From Taxillus chinensis (taxonomy: Eukaryota > Streptophyta > Magnoliopsida > Santalales > Loranthaceae), in contig CM042088.1 of NCBI GenBank assembly GCA_023512835.1, positions 7,618,078 to 7,682,077 of the forward strand: a DNA stretch of 64,000 nucleotides, read 5' to 3'. The notes below the pieces were generated by a model that was not told where the DNA came from, ran no database searches, and saw only the letters and a list, made by a program, of their open reading frames with translations. The position numbers were made by a program, and so were the translations under genes. Positions 31,567-42,750 of this stretch are shown piece after piece (position 1 is the first letter of the stretch; the number at the start of each line of letters is the position of its first letter).

Positions 31567-32652
31567 TCACACTAACTGAACCATCTCGCTTGGTGCATGC
31601 TCATTTGTGTCCAATACGGCTACGGTCCCCGTCTTGGGTTCAGGTTGACTCTTATGGATAAACCCTCCACTCCGGAATGTAACATTCAAAGGGGGAAAGC
31701 TTCTCCTTTCTTCTTGTACTGGCCTTTTCTGCAATCTTGCCATTCTGACGTCCCTCTTCTTGATAGCTTCCCTCTGTCTGTCAGCTTTTGTAGGGACGTA
31801 GCCTAGCCCAAATTTCTCAATATTTTCTCGGATGGTCAGGGGTTTCTGGATTCCTTGAGCTGTCAGGCCTAATCCTTGCCCTGGTTTGTACCCCTGTTTG
31901 ATCATAGTGGCTGCAACCATTTTTGATGCCTTCGAGAGACGACGGTCTGGGGCAGAAGCGACATTCACCATCTCAAAAGCCCGATAGGAGCATTCTGGCA
32001 TATCTTCGTTGTTTTCAATATAAGGTACTGATGCCGGTTTGGTGACGAGGAAACTTGTCTCTTCGGAGATGCAAATGAGATGGTTCCCCATTACAAATTT
32101 CATCTTCTGGTGAAGGCTTGATGGCACCGCTCCTGCCATGTGTATCCAAGGCCTTCCCAATAAACAACTGTAGTAAGGCATAATGTCCATCACCTGGAAT
32201 TCCACCATAAAGGTCGCTGGCCCAATCAAGAGTGGAATGTCCAGAGTTCCCACCACGTCACGCTTTCCTCCATCGAATGCCCGTACCTTCATTGTACAGG
32301 GACGCATATAGGACGCATCAATTGGAAGTTGCTGCAGTATATGCAAGGGCATAATATTCAAGGCCGAGCCATTGTCAATGAGTACACGGGCTATGGTATG
32401 CTCCTTGCATTTGACCGTGATATGCAGAGCTTTTATGTGCCCCTTTCCTTCTTGTGGCAGCTCATCATCTCCAAAGCTAATGATGTTGTTCATGATGAGG
32501 TTACTGGTGAGTCCATCCACATTCGCTACTGAGATGGTCGGAGGAACATAGGCTTGGCTCAGAACTTTCAGTAGTGCTTCCTGATGAGGTTGGGAATCCA
32601 TCATTAACGAGAGCAATGAGATACGAGCCGGTTGTCGACTTAGCTGATCCAC
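31567..32652 (-). CDS. pol: Tat-like aspartic protease with C-terminal G-patch
   Basis: This open - strand frame of 361 codons would cleave the element polyprotein. The protease motif is the Tat variant RVLIDNGSALNIMP. It is followed by FMVEFQVMDIMPYYSCLLGRPWIH, the flap and second-half signature. Near the C-terminus the block VAATMIKQGYKPGQGLGLT...KPLTIRENIEKFGLGY has the glycine pattern of a G-patch, a nucleic-acid-binding motif also found after the protease of betaretroviruses. The frame ends just before the proposed intron. The junction with gag is a TAG codon at about 32668. No internal stop is seen, so this is the best preserved domain of the element. Confidence 0.85.
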   Translation of the reverse strand: MDQLSRQPARISLLSLMMDSQPHQEALLKVLSQAYVPPTISVANVDGLTSNLIMNNIISFGDDELPQEGKGHIKALHITVKCKEHTIARVLIDNGSALNIMPLHILQQLPIDASYMRPCTMKVRAFDGGKRDVVGTLDIPLLIGPATFMVEFQVMDIMPYYSCLLGRPWIHMAGAVPSSLHQKMKFVMGNHLICISEETSFLVTKPASVPYIENNEDMPECSYRAFEMVNVASAPDRRLSKASKMVAATMIKQGYKPGQGLGLTAQGIQKPLTIRENIEKFGLGYVPTKADRQREAIKKRDVRMARLQKRPVQEERRSFPPLNVTFRSGGFIHKSQPEPKTGTVAVLDTNEHAPSEMVQLV

Positions 32653-32667
32653 AATGTTATACTCGCT

Positions 32668-35020
32668 CTACTTCATGAGTTTCAAAAATTCTGCTACCTC
32701 TCCTTCAGTGACTAGTGCTCCTTTCGTAGTTGGCTCCAGCATTGGCTCAATGTCTAATTCCACAGTTTTTTCCTTCCTTGCTTTATCCACCATATCAGGG
32801 GCATAAGCCTTACCGCTCCTAGTTCTCTTTTCTGTTGCGGTGGCTCCCTGGACTATTTCGCAACTGTAGTTCCATGGGACTGCCTTGTCTGTCTTGTAGG
32901 GGAAAGGAGCAGGAACACTTATAGTGAGAGGTGCAATGCCATGAGGCAATTGTGGGATGTCGGTTCTCTCCTCCTTGTCTGACACAGGATTGGCGACATG
33001 GATGATGAGAGGCCTAATTCCATGTGGCAGTAGTGGGACTTCTGGAGTCTTAGCAGTCAAGACAAGGGGCGTTGGTACCCATGGTGACTTGTATGAATTG
33101 TCTCCTTGGATCATGTGGCTTTGATTGTCCGTCTCTCCTCTTGAGAATTCTATTATCCTCTGGTCCATGAGCTTTTGTACCATGCTGGTGAACTCACTAC
33201 ATTGCTCAATGTCATGTCCCCGTGACATCTCGTGATAAGGGCATTGTTTCTCCCACTCTGTCCCCTTCTCTGTCTTCAATGTGTCGGGAGCAAGTATATA
33301 TCCATATTCCTGCAGCAGGTTAAACAAATAGCTTTTCTCCATTTGTATTTGTGAAACTTTCTCTAGCCGTCCTTCTGTTGTGATACTGGCCACGTCATGG
33401 GAATGTTCTGGAAGCGGATTACTGTTCACATTTGGTGTCCCAGCCAGTGCGGAAAAATCCAGCCACTTTGCATCCTTTAATGCCTGAACCTTCCTTTTGA
33501 AGGTTATACAGTTTTCGATATCATGTCCAGTTCCCCCTGCATGATATTCACATCTGGCATCTAGCTTATACCAGGCCGGGGGAGGAGTCTTTATTTCTCC
33601 CAAGGGTATAGGGGTTACCATCCTTGCCTCTAAGAGCTTGGGGTATAATTCTGCATAATTCATTGGAATTGGATCAAACTCTTGTCGTGGTCGACGAGAA
33701 GCCTGATTCGCTCCTGCTTGCTGGGTCGGGGCCCTTGGTTGCCCCTGTCCTTGGAATGAGGCTCCTGGTCCTTCCTGAGTTGCTGGCTTTGGTTGCTCTG
33801 CGTAAGGCGCTCTTAGTTGAAACGCATTTGGTGTCATTGGGTATGGAAATGGAACCCCTCCCTGTGGCAAGTATGGCATCAATTGGGGAGGTGGTGCAGG
33901 TGCAGCATAGGCGGCCCCCGGTGACCCTCTATAGTACCCTGGTGCTTGGTAGAATGTTGGTTGTATCGGCGGGTGCGATGGGTATACCAGGTTGGTTTCA
34001 TTTTCCTTCTTTTTTGTTGGTGGTTGAAACCGTTTTGATGCCTCAGCTGCATCACCCTTTAGCTTTCCTCCTTTAATTCCACTCTCTACACGTTCACCGG
34101 ATGCAACCAAGTCTGCAAAGCTGTTGGAGACGTTGCCTATCAACTTCTCGTAGTAGACGCCTTTTAGTGTGTTGATAAAAAGAGAGGTGAGTTCTCTTTC
34201 GGTAAGAGGAGGTTGAACCTCCACAGCGGCCTCTCTCCATCTTCGTGTATAATCTTTGAAATTCTCCTCCGATCCCTTTTCCATGGACTGCAGGGTTAGC
34301 CGATCCAGCGCCAGCTCGGTGACATGTTTGTACTGTGCCAAGAAGGAAGTAACTAATTCCTTCAATGTCTTAATGCGGTTTCCATTCAGTTGAAAGTACC
34401 AGCGAAGGAATGCCCCGGTTAGGCTTTCCTGGAAACAATGCATGAGGAGCTTGTCTTCAGCAGCATAAGCAGCCATCTTTTGACAATACATGGCCAGATG
34501 TGTCCTCGGACATCGGGTCCCGTTGAACTTTTCAAACCCTGGCATTTTGAATTTTGGCGGTAGCACCACTCCAGGGACTAAGCATAAGTCTTATGGGCTG
34601 GTCATGCCATAGCTGTCAATGCCTTCTACGGCTCTCAATCTTTCCTCGAGTCGGCGTAGAGTGGCAGACTCCATATTTTCCTGAGGAGCTGGGGAACCCA
34701 CCGCTTCCATTACATTTCCCGGTGCAAGCATAGTGAAATGAGTTTGATTTGGGGTTGGAGGTTGTGCCATAGCAGGATGGTATGTGGGCGCCTGGCTTGG
34801 AACCAGGTTGGTTGACTGAACGGCCTCCTGTCCCTGCTCTTGATAGTGATTGGTAGTTCCCCCTGTCGGAAGTCTTCCTCTTTCTTCAGTTAATTTTGTG
34901 AGCATTTCCATTATTGCAGACATTTGCCCCTGTAGGGTTTGTTGTGACTGTTCCAACCCCACTAGTCTGTTCTCTGTTTCTTCTGCCAGTGGCTGCGATT
35001 GAGGTATTTGATTGCGTCGG
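32668..35020 (-). pseudogene. gag: Tat-like gag, one internal stop
   Basis: Gag forms the particle and binds element RNA. The N-terminal part (34591-35020) has a coiled-coil-like stretch (GLEQSQQTLQGQMSAIMEML) and ends in a TAA near 34585. The same frame reopens as the long 32668-34569 segment. This has FEKFNGTRCPRTHLAMYCQKM, QESLTGAFLRWYFQLNG and FKDYTRRWREAAVEVQPPLTE, typical of plant gypsy gag, then a Pro/Gln-rich middle. Two unusual Cys/His motifs, CEYHAGGTGHDIENC and CPYHEMSRGHDIEQC, take the place of classic zinc knuckles, as is usual in this lineage. A TAG separates gag from the protease in the same frame. Confidence 0.87.
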
Positions 35021-35272
35021 GATCTGAGATTGTAAGAGTGCGTAATCCTGGAGGGAGGCTGCTACCCACCTGGGTACAAGGGAATTTTTATTTGATTTTT
35101 CATTTGATATGCATGTATGCATGAATGTCTATGCAGAGGGTTAAAGAAACAAACAACTTTATTGCAAACAAAACACACAATACAAACACTCAATACAAAC
35201 ATACAATGCTGAAATGCCATGTAAAATGAAAGCTATCACTACATGATCTTAAGGCATTCTTCCAGTCATCTC
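35021..35272 (-). other. Spacer between extra ORF and gag of the Tat-like element
   Basis: AT-rich, with CAAACA-rich repeats near 35148-35205, and no credible coding. On the - strand ...ACTTGTACCCAGGTGGG-like sequence near 35075 could be splice-related, but I cannot support that further. Confidence 0.5.
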
Positions 35273-36501
35273 CTAAGGAGCACGGCGCCTCTTTCTCTGG
35301 GGTGGTCGTTCACCTGCATCCTCCCTCTGCTTCATTATCGTCTCGATCTGTTTTTCCCTCAGCTGCAGCCTTTGAAGAGCTCCTTCTAGAGATGCTTCTA
35401 GCCTCTGGATCTACTACCTTAAAGTCTGATTCTCCTGGAGGATAGCCTTCATGTCTGAAGTTAGCCATGGCTTGTGTTGTGCCCTCCAAGATATGTATGC
35501 GGGGTAAACACCAGGTTTTGAGCTGTTGGGTTAGATCTTGTGTGGTGTGGACCATGCTTGATATATCTTCTTGCCTTGTTCTGTGAGCATGGTTCTGTTG
35601 TAAGTGAAGTCACACTCTTCCATGCCAAAGAGCACGGGAATAATCTGATGACGCCCCACTTGTCTTCCCACCTACAGTGGTGCATATGCAGTTCCTCCCC
35701 AAGGACCTAAAAGTGGAACCCAATTGTAGTCCCCGCAGCTATATGTCATGGAGACCACCAGCATCCAAGGAGCAGTCCAGGTAATGTCAGCTTCTGTGAG
35801 GTTCTCCAATTTCTTTTTCCAGCTTTCAAAGTCTTTTGGTAGGCTCCATTTGTTGAGCAGAATATCTAGTAGTGTTGTGGCTGGTACTTGATAGACAGTA
35901 GGAAAACGATGAACACTACAGGGGAAATAACCTTGCAACCAGGTACACAGCAGAGGTAGGCACCCCATGAACTATCCCGAGCCTTTACTCCTCAGGTAAG
36001 TAAGAGATCGGATGGTTTCAGCCAAGATAGCAGGAGTAGGGTCACATCCTTTGAGCACCTGCTGGACCAAATCAACAATTGCCCCATCGATGTGGGCCGG
36101 TATCCTCGGAAAAATGACTAGCCTATATATAGCTAGTGTAAGCAGTTTGTGTGCCTCTGCTTCTATTGCAGTCTGTATTATTTCTTTGATTGTTGCCCAT
36201 GGAAGATATTCTCGCCCACCATAGGTTGTGACCGCCGGTGAGTCCCATATTGGCTTTCCCATAATCTCAGCAAAGGCCCTTCGACATGACCTTCTGGGCT
36301 CCGATAAATAGATCTTCATTTTGTTTTCCACGGGGATATCCAATAATCTTCTGTATTCTTCTATTGTGGGAACTAGATCTATGTCATTGAAGTCAAAGCA
36401 CCGCCGTTGAGGCTCCCAAAAATATATGGCTGCCCCAAGCATATCCTTATGGGCCAGTAGCTCGGTCACATGGAGCAAATCCCCAAACTGTTGTATGTAT
36501 A
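35273..36501 (-). pseudogene. Tat-like extra ORF upstream of gag (DUF7745-like), main part
   Basis: An additional gene lies between the 5' LTR and gag, in the sense direction. Visible blocks are MLHVTELLAHKDMLGAAIYF, FDFNDIDLVPTIEEYRRLLD and LTLAIYRLVIFPRIPAHIDG. Then comes LVQQVLKGCDPTPAILAETI and, after one stop at 35970, GCLPLLCTWLQGYFPC and WSLPKDFESWKKKLENL. These resemble the DUF7745 / plant-mobile-domain-like family. The C-terminal end (to TAG at 35273) is a coiled-coil-like, basic tail: IQRLEASLEGALQRLQLREK then a run of Arg/Lys. Stops also occur near 35690 and 35400. Ogre/Tat elements are known to have an ORF1 in this place; its function is unknown. The N-terminus is cut off by the solo LTR at 36502. 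Confidence 0.75.
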
Positions 36502-37067
36502 TGTAAGGACCCGTACCTTGAGTTAGTCACAGTTTTGCCTTCTGAGTAGAGTTTTTCTAGATTTTGACCTAGTGAATGGGCTCAAATGAATTCACGTGCA
36601 AAAGGAAAGATGCTTAGAATGATGTCCTCTATCTACCACAGAAGTTTCAGGCCAAACGGACGTGTATGTAAGGTGCACGTGAAATGGGTCCAATTCACGT
36701 GCAAGTGTGGTTGTCTTCTAAATGATGCAAGGAGGCTAGGGGTGAAGTTTGAGAGCATTTGGAGTGCATATGGAGTTGCACGTGAATTGGGGAATTCACG
36801 TGCAAATTGGCGTGCAGCCATATTTTTGCATGGTTCCCTTGGTTTTGACATTCTAATGATCCTTCTCCAAAGGACCATGTTGAAATTCTGAGTATTTTGG
36901 CCTATATGGGTGCGGAAAGGTGCTAACTGGTGTGATCAAAACTACGTTGTTTTGATCCTGGGTTTACTTAATCAAAACTACGTCGTTTTGATGTGGGTAG
37001 TGTCTATATAATGAGGGCTTGAGGTTGAGTTTAGGGTTCTTGTGTTCTTCTTTGCTGCAGCTGCTGC

Positions 37068-37099
<32 letters not shown>

Positions 37100-38477
37100 C
37101 TCCGGGCAGTTGCCGTGGTGGTTCGCGTCGTTGGGAGCTATCTAGTGTGGAGGTTAGGACAAAAGCGTGAGGTAGGGATGCATGTTCTTCCTAACTCTCT
37201 TCTGTTCTAGGATATTCACCTATATATATATATGTAAATCCATATAGGTGTGATCTCCTATATGGATGTTGGCCTTCAGTGGCATATTCTGTTGATTCTG
37301 ATGTTGAATTTGGCTTGAGGATTTTCTGGGTTTGTTTATGCCCACCATGTGTTTGATGAAATGTCTGAGAGGCCTGCACATTATGTATTTGATAAAATGT
37401 CTGTGAGGCCCACATGCCATGTATTCAATATAATACCTGTGAGACCTTGTATATGGGTGTTTGATGATATACCTATGTGACTGGTGTGTACTGTGTTTGA
37501 TTTGTATTTGATTTTAAGCCTGTGAGGCTGATGTGTGTGGCTTGTATCTGACCATGTTGGTCCTTCGAGATAAAGTGTAAATGCTTGTCTTGAGTTTACA
37601 TGTTGAGATGTAATGCTATATCTTGTTCGTTGATCTGTTTGAGACTGAGCTGAGATATGGGCCAGGCACAATAGCTGGACCCCTTTGAGATTTGGCCAGG
37701 ACGTGGTCCTGAGTCTCGGTGTAGCACTCACGACGGTGGGCTAAGTCTACACCCATTCCTGAGGGTAGGTATGGCGCCCGAGGAGGTGGTTGACCATATC
37801 TGACTCGGGTGGAAAATGTTGCATTGGTGTCCATGCAACATTCGCCTGGATGTGGTATGTCATGTCGCCGTGGTGGCGGGGTGTCCTCTGCCCTCCAGTG
37901 CGGGCTCAGGTAAAGAGTGTTTACTGGGTGATGTTTGCTTGCTTTAGCCTTAGGCACGACACGAGCACAAGCATACACATATCATGCCTGTTGTAGAGCG
38001 GGACGGGTCCGGGGGAGACCGGATCCCTCTTGAGCTATGGTTTGCTCACCCCTCCTATAAACCGTTTTTTTGCAAGGGTTTAGTAGGCGGTAGGTGAAGG
38101 CTGAGGAGCTAGGCCCCTGGGGCTGGGAGTTTATGCTATTTCCTTTGTTGTACTTTGGTTTTATGTTCTGGAATTTGGTTTGGTTTTATTTGTAACAGTA
38201 CACCTGGCTTCATAGGGGTTTTTCCCCGACTGGGTTGTAATAAACATTTAGTCTTTGAAATGAAATAAAATGAGATGTTGTTATTCAATTTGTGTTTGTG
38301 TGCATGGTTTGGGGAGCAGGAGCATGCCCCTTGGCATGTTAGCCTGATTGTGCAGGTTTGGGACAGCACCCGTGCTAGAAGTCCTTTTAAGGTGCTTGCA
38401 CCAACCCCTTGTCCCTTCGGGTGCGGGCATGGGCAGTCACTACTCATTTCCAAGTGGAAGGAAATTGGGGCGTGACA
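36502..38477 (+). mobile_element. Solo LTR, Tekay-like subfamily (1976 bp), TSD GTATA
   Basis: It starts TGTAAGGACCCGTACC and ends GGGGCGTGACA, flanked by GTATA at 36497-36501 and 38478-38482. U3 palindromes are at 36935-36956 and 36971-36992, the TATA box at 37003-37011, and a long GA run at 37071-37096. It has no PBS, PPT or coding. It splits the extra ORF of the Tat-like element. The opposite-strand sister at 26102-28053 is in the same host element. Confidence 0.93.
36935..37011 (+). promoter_or_regulatory. Core promoter of the solo LTR at 36502
   Basis: Two ATCAAAAC...GTTTTGAT palindromes (centres TACGTT and TACGTC) precede TCTATATAA. It points rightward, antisense to the Tat-like element. 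Confidence 0.6.
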
Positions 38478-38693
38478 GTATATGCTTTTCCTTTCGTCAG
38501 ACCACTGTCTCCATATTGTCTGTATCTCCTTAGTGTAGTCCAGCTGATCTTCTATGATAACATGTTTTGCCGTGTGGGCTTCTCCTGGCGGAAAATCCCC
38601 AAGGCAAAGTTGAATGTCTCCAGATGCTTTGGCCACCACTGCGACAGCCTCCTTGTCTTGAGGGCCTTTTAGGAGATGACTGAAAGTTGCCAT
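38478..38693 (-). pseudogene. Tat-like extra ORF, N-terminal part
   Basis: On the - strand this begins MATFSHLLKGPQDKEAVAVV and continues with IQLCLGDFPPGEAHTAKHVI and TKEIQTIWRQWSDERKSIY. It is the N-terminal piece of the ORF at 35273-36501; the two join across the solo LTR and its target duplication. The start at 38693 is the first Met after the leader. Function is unknown. Confidence 0.7.
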
Positions 38694-39347
38694 GCCTATA
38701 TGAATGTCATGTTATGTATGATGATAGGTTAGGATGACAGGTTAATATATATCAAGGCAGTTAGACAGGATAAAGAATAAACCAATCGTAAAAAAGATAA
38801 TATATATATATGCAGGGGATGTCTTAAGGACTACCCTGCAAAACAAAGGTTAGCATGGCATGGAATGAGCAAACAAAATGTGGGTCAATGCCCCTGATGG
38901 GCTTTTATTGCTACACCTATCTTATTCGTTGGTTCCCAAACTTCCTCAATAGAGGGCTCCGTACACCATGGGATTTACCGGAGGGGGGTCTTAAAAGGAC
39001 GTGCCTTAAAAGAACCTCAAGCTTGAGTGAGGAGTCCGAGGCCCCATTGCGGATAATGATCAACGCGTTGGGGACCGTACTGAACCTCGCTAACCTAAAT
39101 TGTGCTAAACCCGGGTATAGGGTTATGCATGAATGCGACAAGTATGGAAAGTAGTAAATCACAACTATCATGGTAGTTAAAGCATATAAATAAATCATAG
39201 TTTAAAGATAAATGACAACTGTAAAAAAGAAATAGATATCTAAAAAAACAACTTAGCACAACAGTTAAATATATACAACATTATAATTAAAAATAACCTC
39301 CTAATCCTAGTTCTAGACCTAACTCTCTAAAGTGTTCCTTCAAAAAG
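38694..39347 (-). other. Tat-like element 5' leader
   Basis: Noncoding, AT-rich sequence between the PBS and the extra ORF. I see no gene. Confidence 0.7.
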
Positions 39348-39363
39348 TCCCCAGGAGTCGCCA
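39348..39363 (-). other. Tat-like element primer binding site
   Basis: On the - strand TGGCGACTCCTGGGGA follows the LTR end TGATGACA after two bases. It is unlike the iMet-type sites in the rest of the window. Ogre-type elements use a PBS starting TGGCGACTC, reported as tRNA-Arg; I recall this without being able to check it. Confidence 0.7.
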
Positions 39364-39365
39364 GC

Positions 39366-40617
39366 TGTCATCACTGGTTTTCGTCTGGGCCCGTTTGAGG
39401 TGAGCTCAAACTAAACCAATGGTGAGAAATTTAGAGTCGCCACCAACTATTTTTGGGGTACAGTTGGATACCCTCTACTTTGAGTCAGTTCAAGTGTGTG
39501 GTCTGCGTTATCAGGGAAGGGTTCGGGAGTTGGTTACGTGTAGGGAAGGATTAACACCCCTACAGCTGCCCTTTCGGTATCTAATTTAGGAGGGGGAGGT
39601 TTTTTTATTTTATTTGTACTGCCATAACTGGGTTGAATTTCCCAAAAAGTCTATGTTTTATTATTTAGCTAAGTTATTTATTAATGTCATAGTGAAAATG
39701 GATTTACCCTAAATGTCTAAAGGGAATCCTAAAAGTTTTGGGTTTTTGTTTGAAGTGGAGAATGAGATCCTACGGGTTGGTTTTTGTTTTTGTTTTTTTG
39801 TTTTTGTTTTGTTTTGTTTTTTTTTTTGTTTGGAAGAAAGGCAATTCCGGATGATTGGAGCTTACTCCGTATCAATGGAGGCATTAGTCCGGATCATTGA
39901 AGGCTCGGATCCTTATTCCGCATCAGTGGGAGCTCTTAGTCCGGATCAGTGTTGGCTCGGATCCTTATTCCGCATCAGTGTGAGCTCTTAGTCCGGATCA
40001 GTGTTGGCTCGGATCCTTATTCCGCATCAGTGGGAGCTCTTAGTCCGGATCAGTGTTGGCTCGGATTTGACCTTTGACTTTGATGTTTCGGATTAGACCA
40101 CGATGATCCGGATTTGACTTTGATGATCTCCTTTTTTTTTACCTTTTTACCCCCCACCAAAAATGCTAAAACGAACGAACTTTGGGAGATTGTTTGGGAA
40201 GCTCCGTATTCGCCTGAATAGTCATTTTTGAGAATCTCACATGGTCACATTTTCGGGCCCTTTGACCAGGGGCATTGACCGTCTTTTTGTAAGTTTGACT
40301 TTTTCTGACGAAAATTATTTTGGCCATAACTTCTTCATTTTAAGTCCGATTTGAGCTCGGTCGAGTGCGTTGGTCTCCAATTTTCATCCTCCATCACCTG
40401 GTGTTGGTCTTGGGGCGCTTCAAGGACTTGTAGCAGAAGTCATTAATTTTGGACTCCCCCATCCGTGTCAATTGTGTCCATCTCATGCAGATTGGGGTAG
40501 ACCATTTCTTGGAAGTATGGGATCATTGTGGACCTGTTCAACAAGGTATATGGCATGGGCAGAAAGGTATATCAAACTGGGTTAGTATGTCCAACCCGGA
40601 CAAAATGGGGTCCAACA
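39366..40617 (-). repeat. Tat-like element 5' LTR (1252 bp)
   Basis: On the - strand it begins TGTTGGACCCCATTTTG and ends CCAGTGATGACA. Positions 40163-40617 match the truncated 3' LTR. A diverged tandem repeat of about 62 bp (GGCTCGGATCCTTATTCCGCATCAG then GTGGGAGCTCTTAGTCCGGATCAG) lies at 39900-40070. It is followed on the right by ACGTG, the presumed target site, inside another LTR. Confidence 0.85.
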
Positions 40618-41748
40618 ACGTGTTTAAATGCTGGGAATCTTGGAAACGCATTATTTGACACCTGGGAACTTGTTTGGACTTCGTAAATGCATATGTCGGT
40701 CTTGAAACCTGTGATTGACACCTACGAACTCCAAAAATCACATCATTCTCCAGGTTCCCAAAGAGCCGTCTGTCCCCTCCAGAACCTCTATAAATAGTCA
40801 TTTGCTCCACCAAACAAAGGAGAGGGGGAAGATCTTTATTTTTTGAGACTAACGTCTAGCAACATAGAGAGTTTGAGAGAGAAGATCCAAGAATTCGGCA
40901 GATTTTGCTGGTTGGAGCTAAAGAAGACATCTTTCACCACCCTAGCTGGATTTTCGTCTCTGCGTCCCTCGAGCATTCAGAGAGGAGCAAAGCTAGCAGG
41001 AACATCAACCTTGATTTCCAGGTTTTATTCCCCTCTTCTCTTACATTCTTCATCATAAACCATACCAACATTTTGAGAGGCCCGGTGGCTGTGGGATTAA
41101 GATCTTATGCTCATATCCTCGCCACTTGGCCAACATTGAGTCTGGGAGTGAATCTGAGCTTCACAATATGCTCTTCACAATACTAGACCCTGCTTTTTCA
41201 TTTTTAAGATAAAACCCCCAAGTTCTCTTTAAAAACCAGGCCCTGGTGGCTGTGGGATTAAGCCCCATGCTTATAACCTCGCCACCTGGCCAACATTAAC
41301 TGTGGTAATGAATCCAAGCTCCGTGCAGTGCTCTTCATGCTACTGGCTTTCTTTCTGTTTTCCTAGATAAAACAAAAGAATAACATTCTATTTGTCTAAA
41401 TAAAACCACCCCCCCTTTTTTACAATGAAATAAAGAGGAAATAAAGGAAAATTAAAACAAGCAAGCACTCATAGACAAAGACTAGGTACCAATTTTGGGC
41501 GTTGTGGGGGTGCAAGAGTTTTTCTTCCTTCGCCGCACATAACTGACTCCCGAACCTATTCTCTGGAACCGTAGACCCTTCTAGCTGGCCAAACGCACCT
41601 TCATCTTTGTTTGGTGGTGACTATGTTTTTTCTATCTCTCTTTTTGGTTTCGTGCAAGCTATGGCAATGATGGCTCAATGACCAAATCTCCATCCAAAGG
41701 AGTAATCTCAAGCCAGTCATGAGCCCGGACGACACCGGGTGATGACAC
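40618..41748 (+). repeat. LTR fragment of another gypsy-like family (+ strand), U3 cut by the Tat-like insertion
   Basis: It ends CACCGGGTGATGACA, followed by CCGAT and the copia-2 ORF. It shares blocks with the opposite-strand LTR at 58673-59810: TTAGTACCTAGTC / GACTAGGTACC, GTGGGGGTGCAAGAGTTTTTC, TCCCGAACC and CTCATATCC. A TATA box (CTCTATAAATAG) is at 40787-40798. An imperfect tandem pair of about 155 bp lies at 41076-41190 and 41232-41345 (GGTGGCTGTGGGATTAAG ... CGCCACNTGGCCAACATT). No PPT or start is seen at 40618, so its 5' end is missing. Confidence 0.65.
40787..40798 (+). promoter_or_regulatory. TATA box in LTR fragment
   Basis: CTCTATAAATAG lies about 40 bp upstream of the purine-rich GGAGAGGGGGAAG leader sequence, the usual TATA-to-start layout in plant LTRs. 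Confidence 0.5.
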
Positions 41749-42750
41749 CGATCTACCAAAGAGGGGAAGAATCATCCATTTTCTCTTCCTCCATCTGATG
41801 CTGCTCCCTCTACTACTGACGAGGCTGCTAGTCCTTCTGCTCGGATCTGGATTACTGGAAAGCAGCCTACTACTACTCTCCCTCTGGGTCTCCCTATCCC
41901 CAAATGCCGCCGCTACCCACCTTCCAAGGCTAGCTCCTCCAGTGCTGCTCCATCCTCTTATGCTTTTGCTGTGGACATCACCTTCCTCCCATCATACGCG
42001 GAAATAGATCTAGCTGATGAGGATGGAAGCATGACTATGCCTGTTCCATTTCCAAGCAAAGATGTCTAACTATAATCCCTTTCTCACCTGAAGATATAAG
42101 CAATATACTTGCTGAGGAGGGACTGTACATAACTAAAGACATTAATAACTTTGCTCTAGTAGTGGAGATGGAATCCAGGTTGTTTCCCTCTCTTTACAAG
42201 GATGCAAACCTTGTTGATATCTTGCTATGTTGGTCTAAAGATTATATTCTAGCTTCTTCCCACATCCAGACCTTCATTCACGGAACTGCAGAGAACAACA
42301 AATCATGGAGCACTCTTAATTCTGTTCTCATTCCGTACTGGGTCAACTCACCGCACTTCATGCTTGTAGTCTTCATGATCAGCTCAAGGAAGGTTCTCCT
42401 CCTTCATTCTCACTAAGTCGTTGATCAACAAGTGAGAAATACTCAACTAGAACCCTTGCTCCTAAATCTATCTGCTGCAGTAAGAGAGAGCATGCTCTTT
42501 GAGTCTGTTGGACAGCCTCCCTTGGCTCCTAATGCAAAGCTGATTTCGGTGATCCGTGCCAAAGATACAGTGCCTCAACAACCCAATGAAGAGAGCTATG
42601 GTGCCTATGTCTGCTCCTTCATGCAAGGTTCTCTTCCGGTTTGATAAGTCCTGGAATAATGTGCTCAATTACACTAAGGGGCAGATGATGCAGCTACGGG
42701 AGCTAACAACATAAATGATTTTCAAGTATAGTAAGCCTTATGTTCCATAA
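41749..42750 (+). pseudogene. Copia-2 third ORF fragment: linker and decayed Ulp1-like protease
   Basis: It starts mid-linker directly after the LTR fragment and is homologous to the 3' half of the copia-1 ORF. Visible are TTLPLGLPIPKCRR, VDITFLPSYAEIDLADEDG, LSPEDISNILAEEGLYI and LIPYWVNSPHFMLVVF (candidate His kept). Next are VLLLHSH, where the Asp position reads His, and VPQQPNEESYGAYVCSF, where the nucleophile Cys reads Tyr. It ends FKYSKPYVP with TAA at 42748-42750. Stops fall near 42068, 42414 and 42642. With two catalytic positions lost, this copy cannot be an active protease. It sits directly upstream of its PPT and 3' LTR, as in copia-1. Confidence 0.82.
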
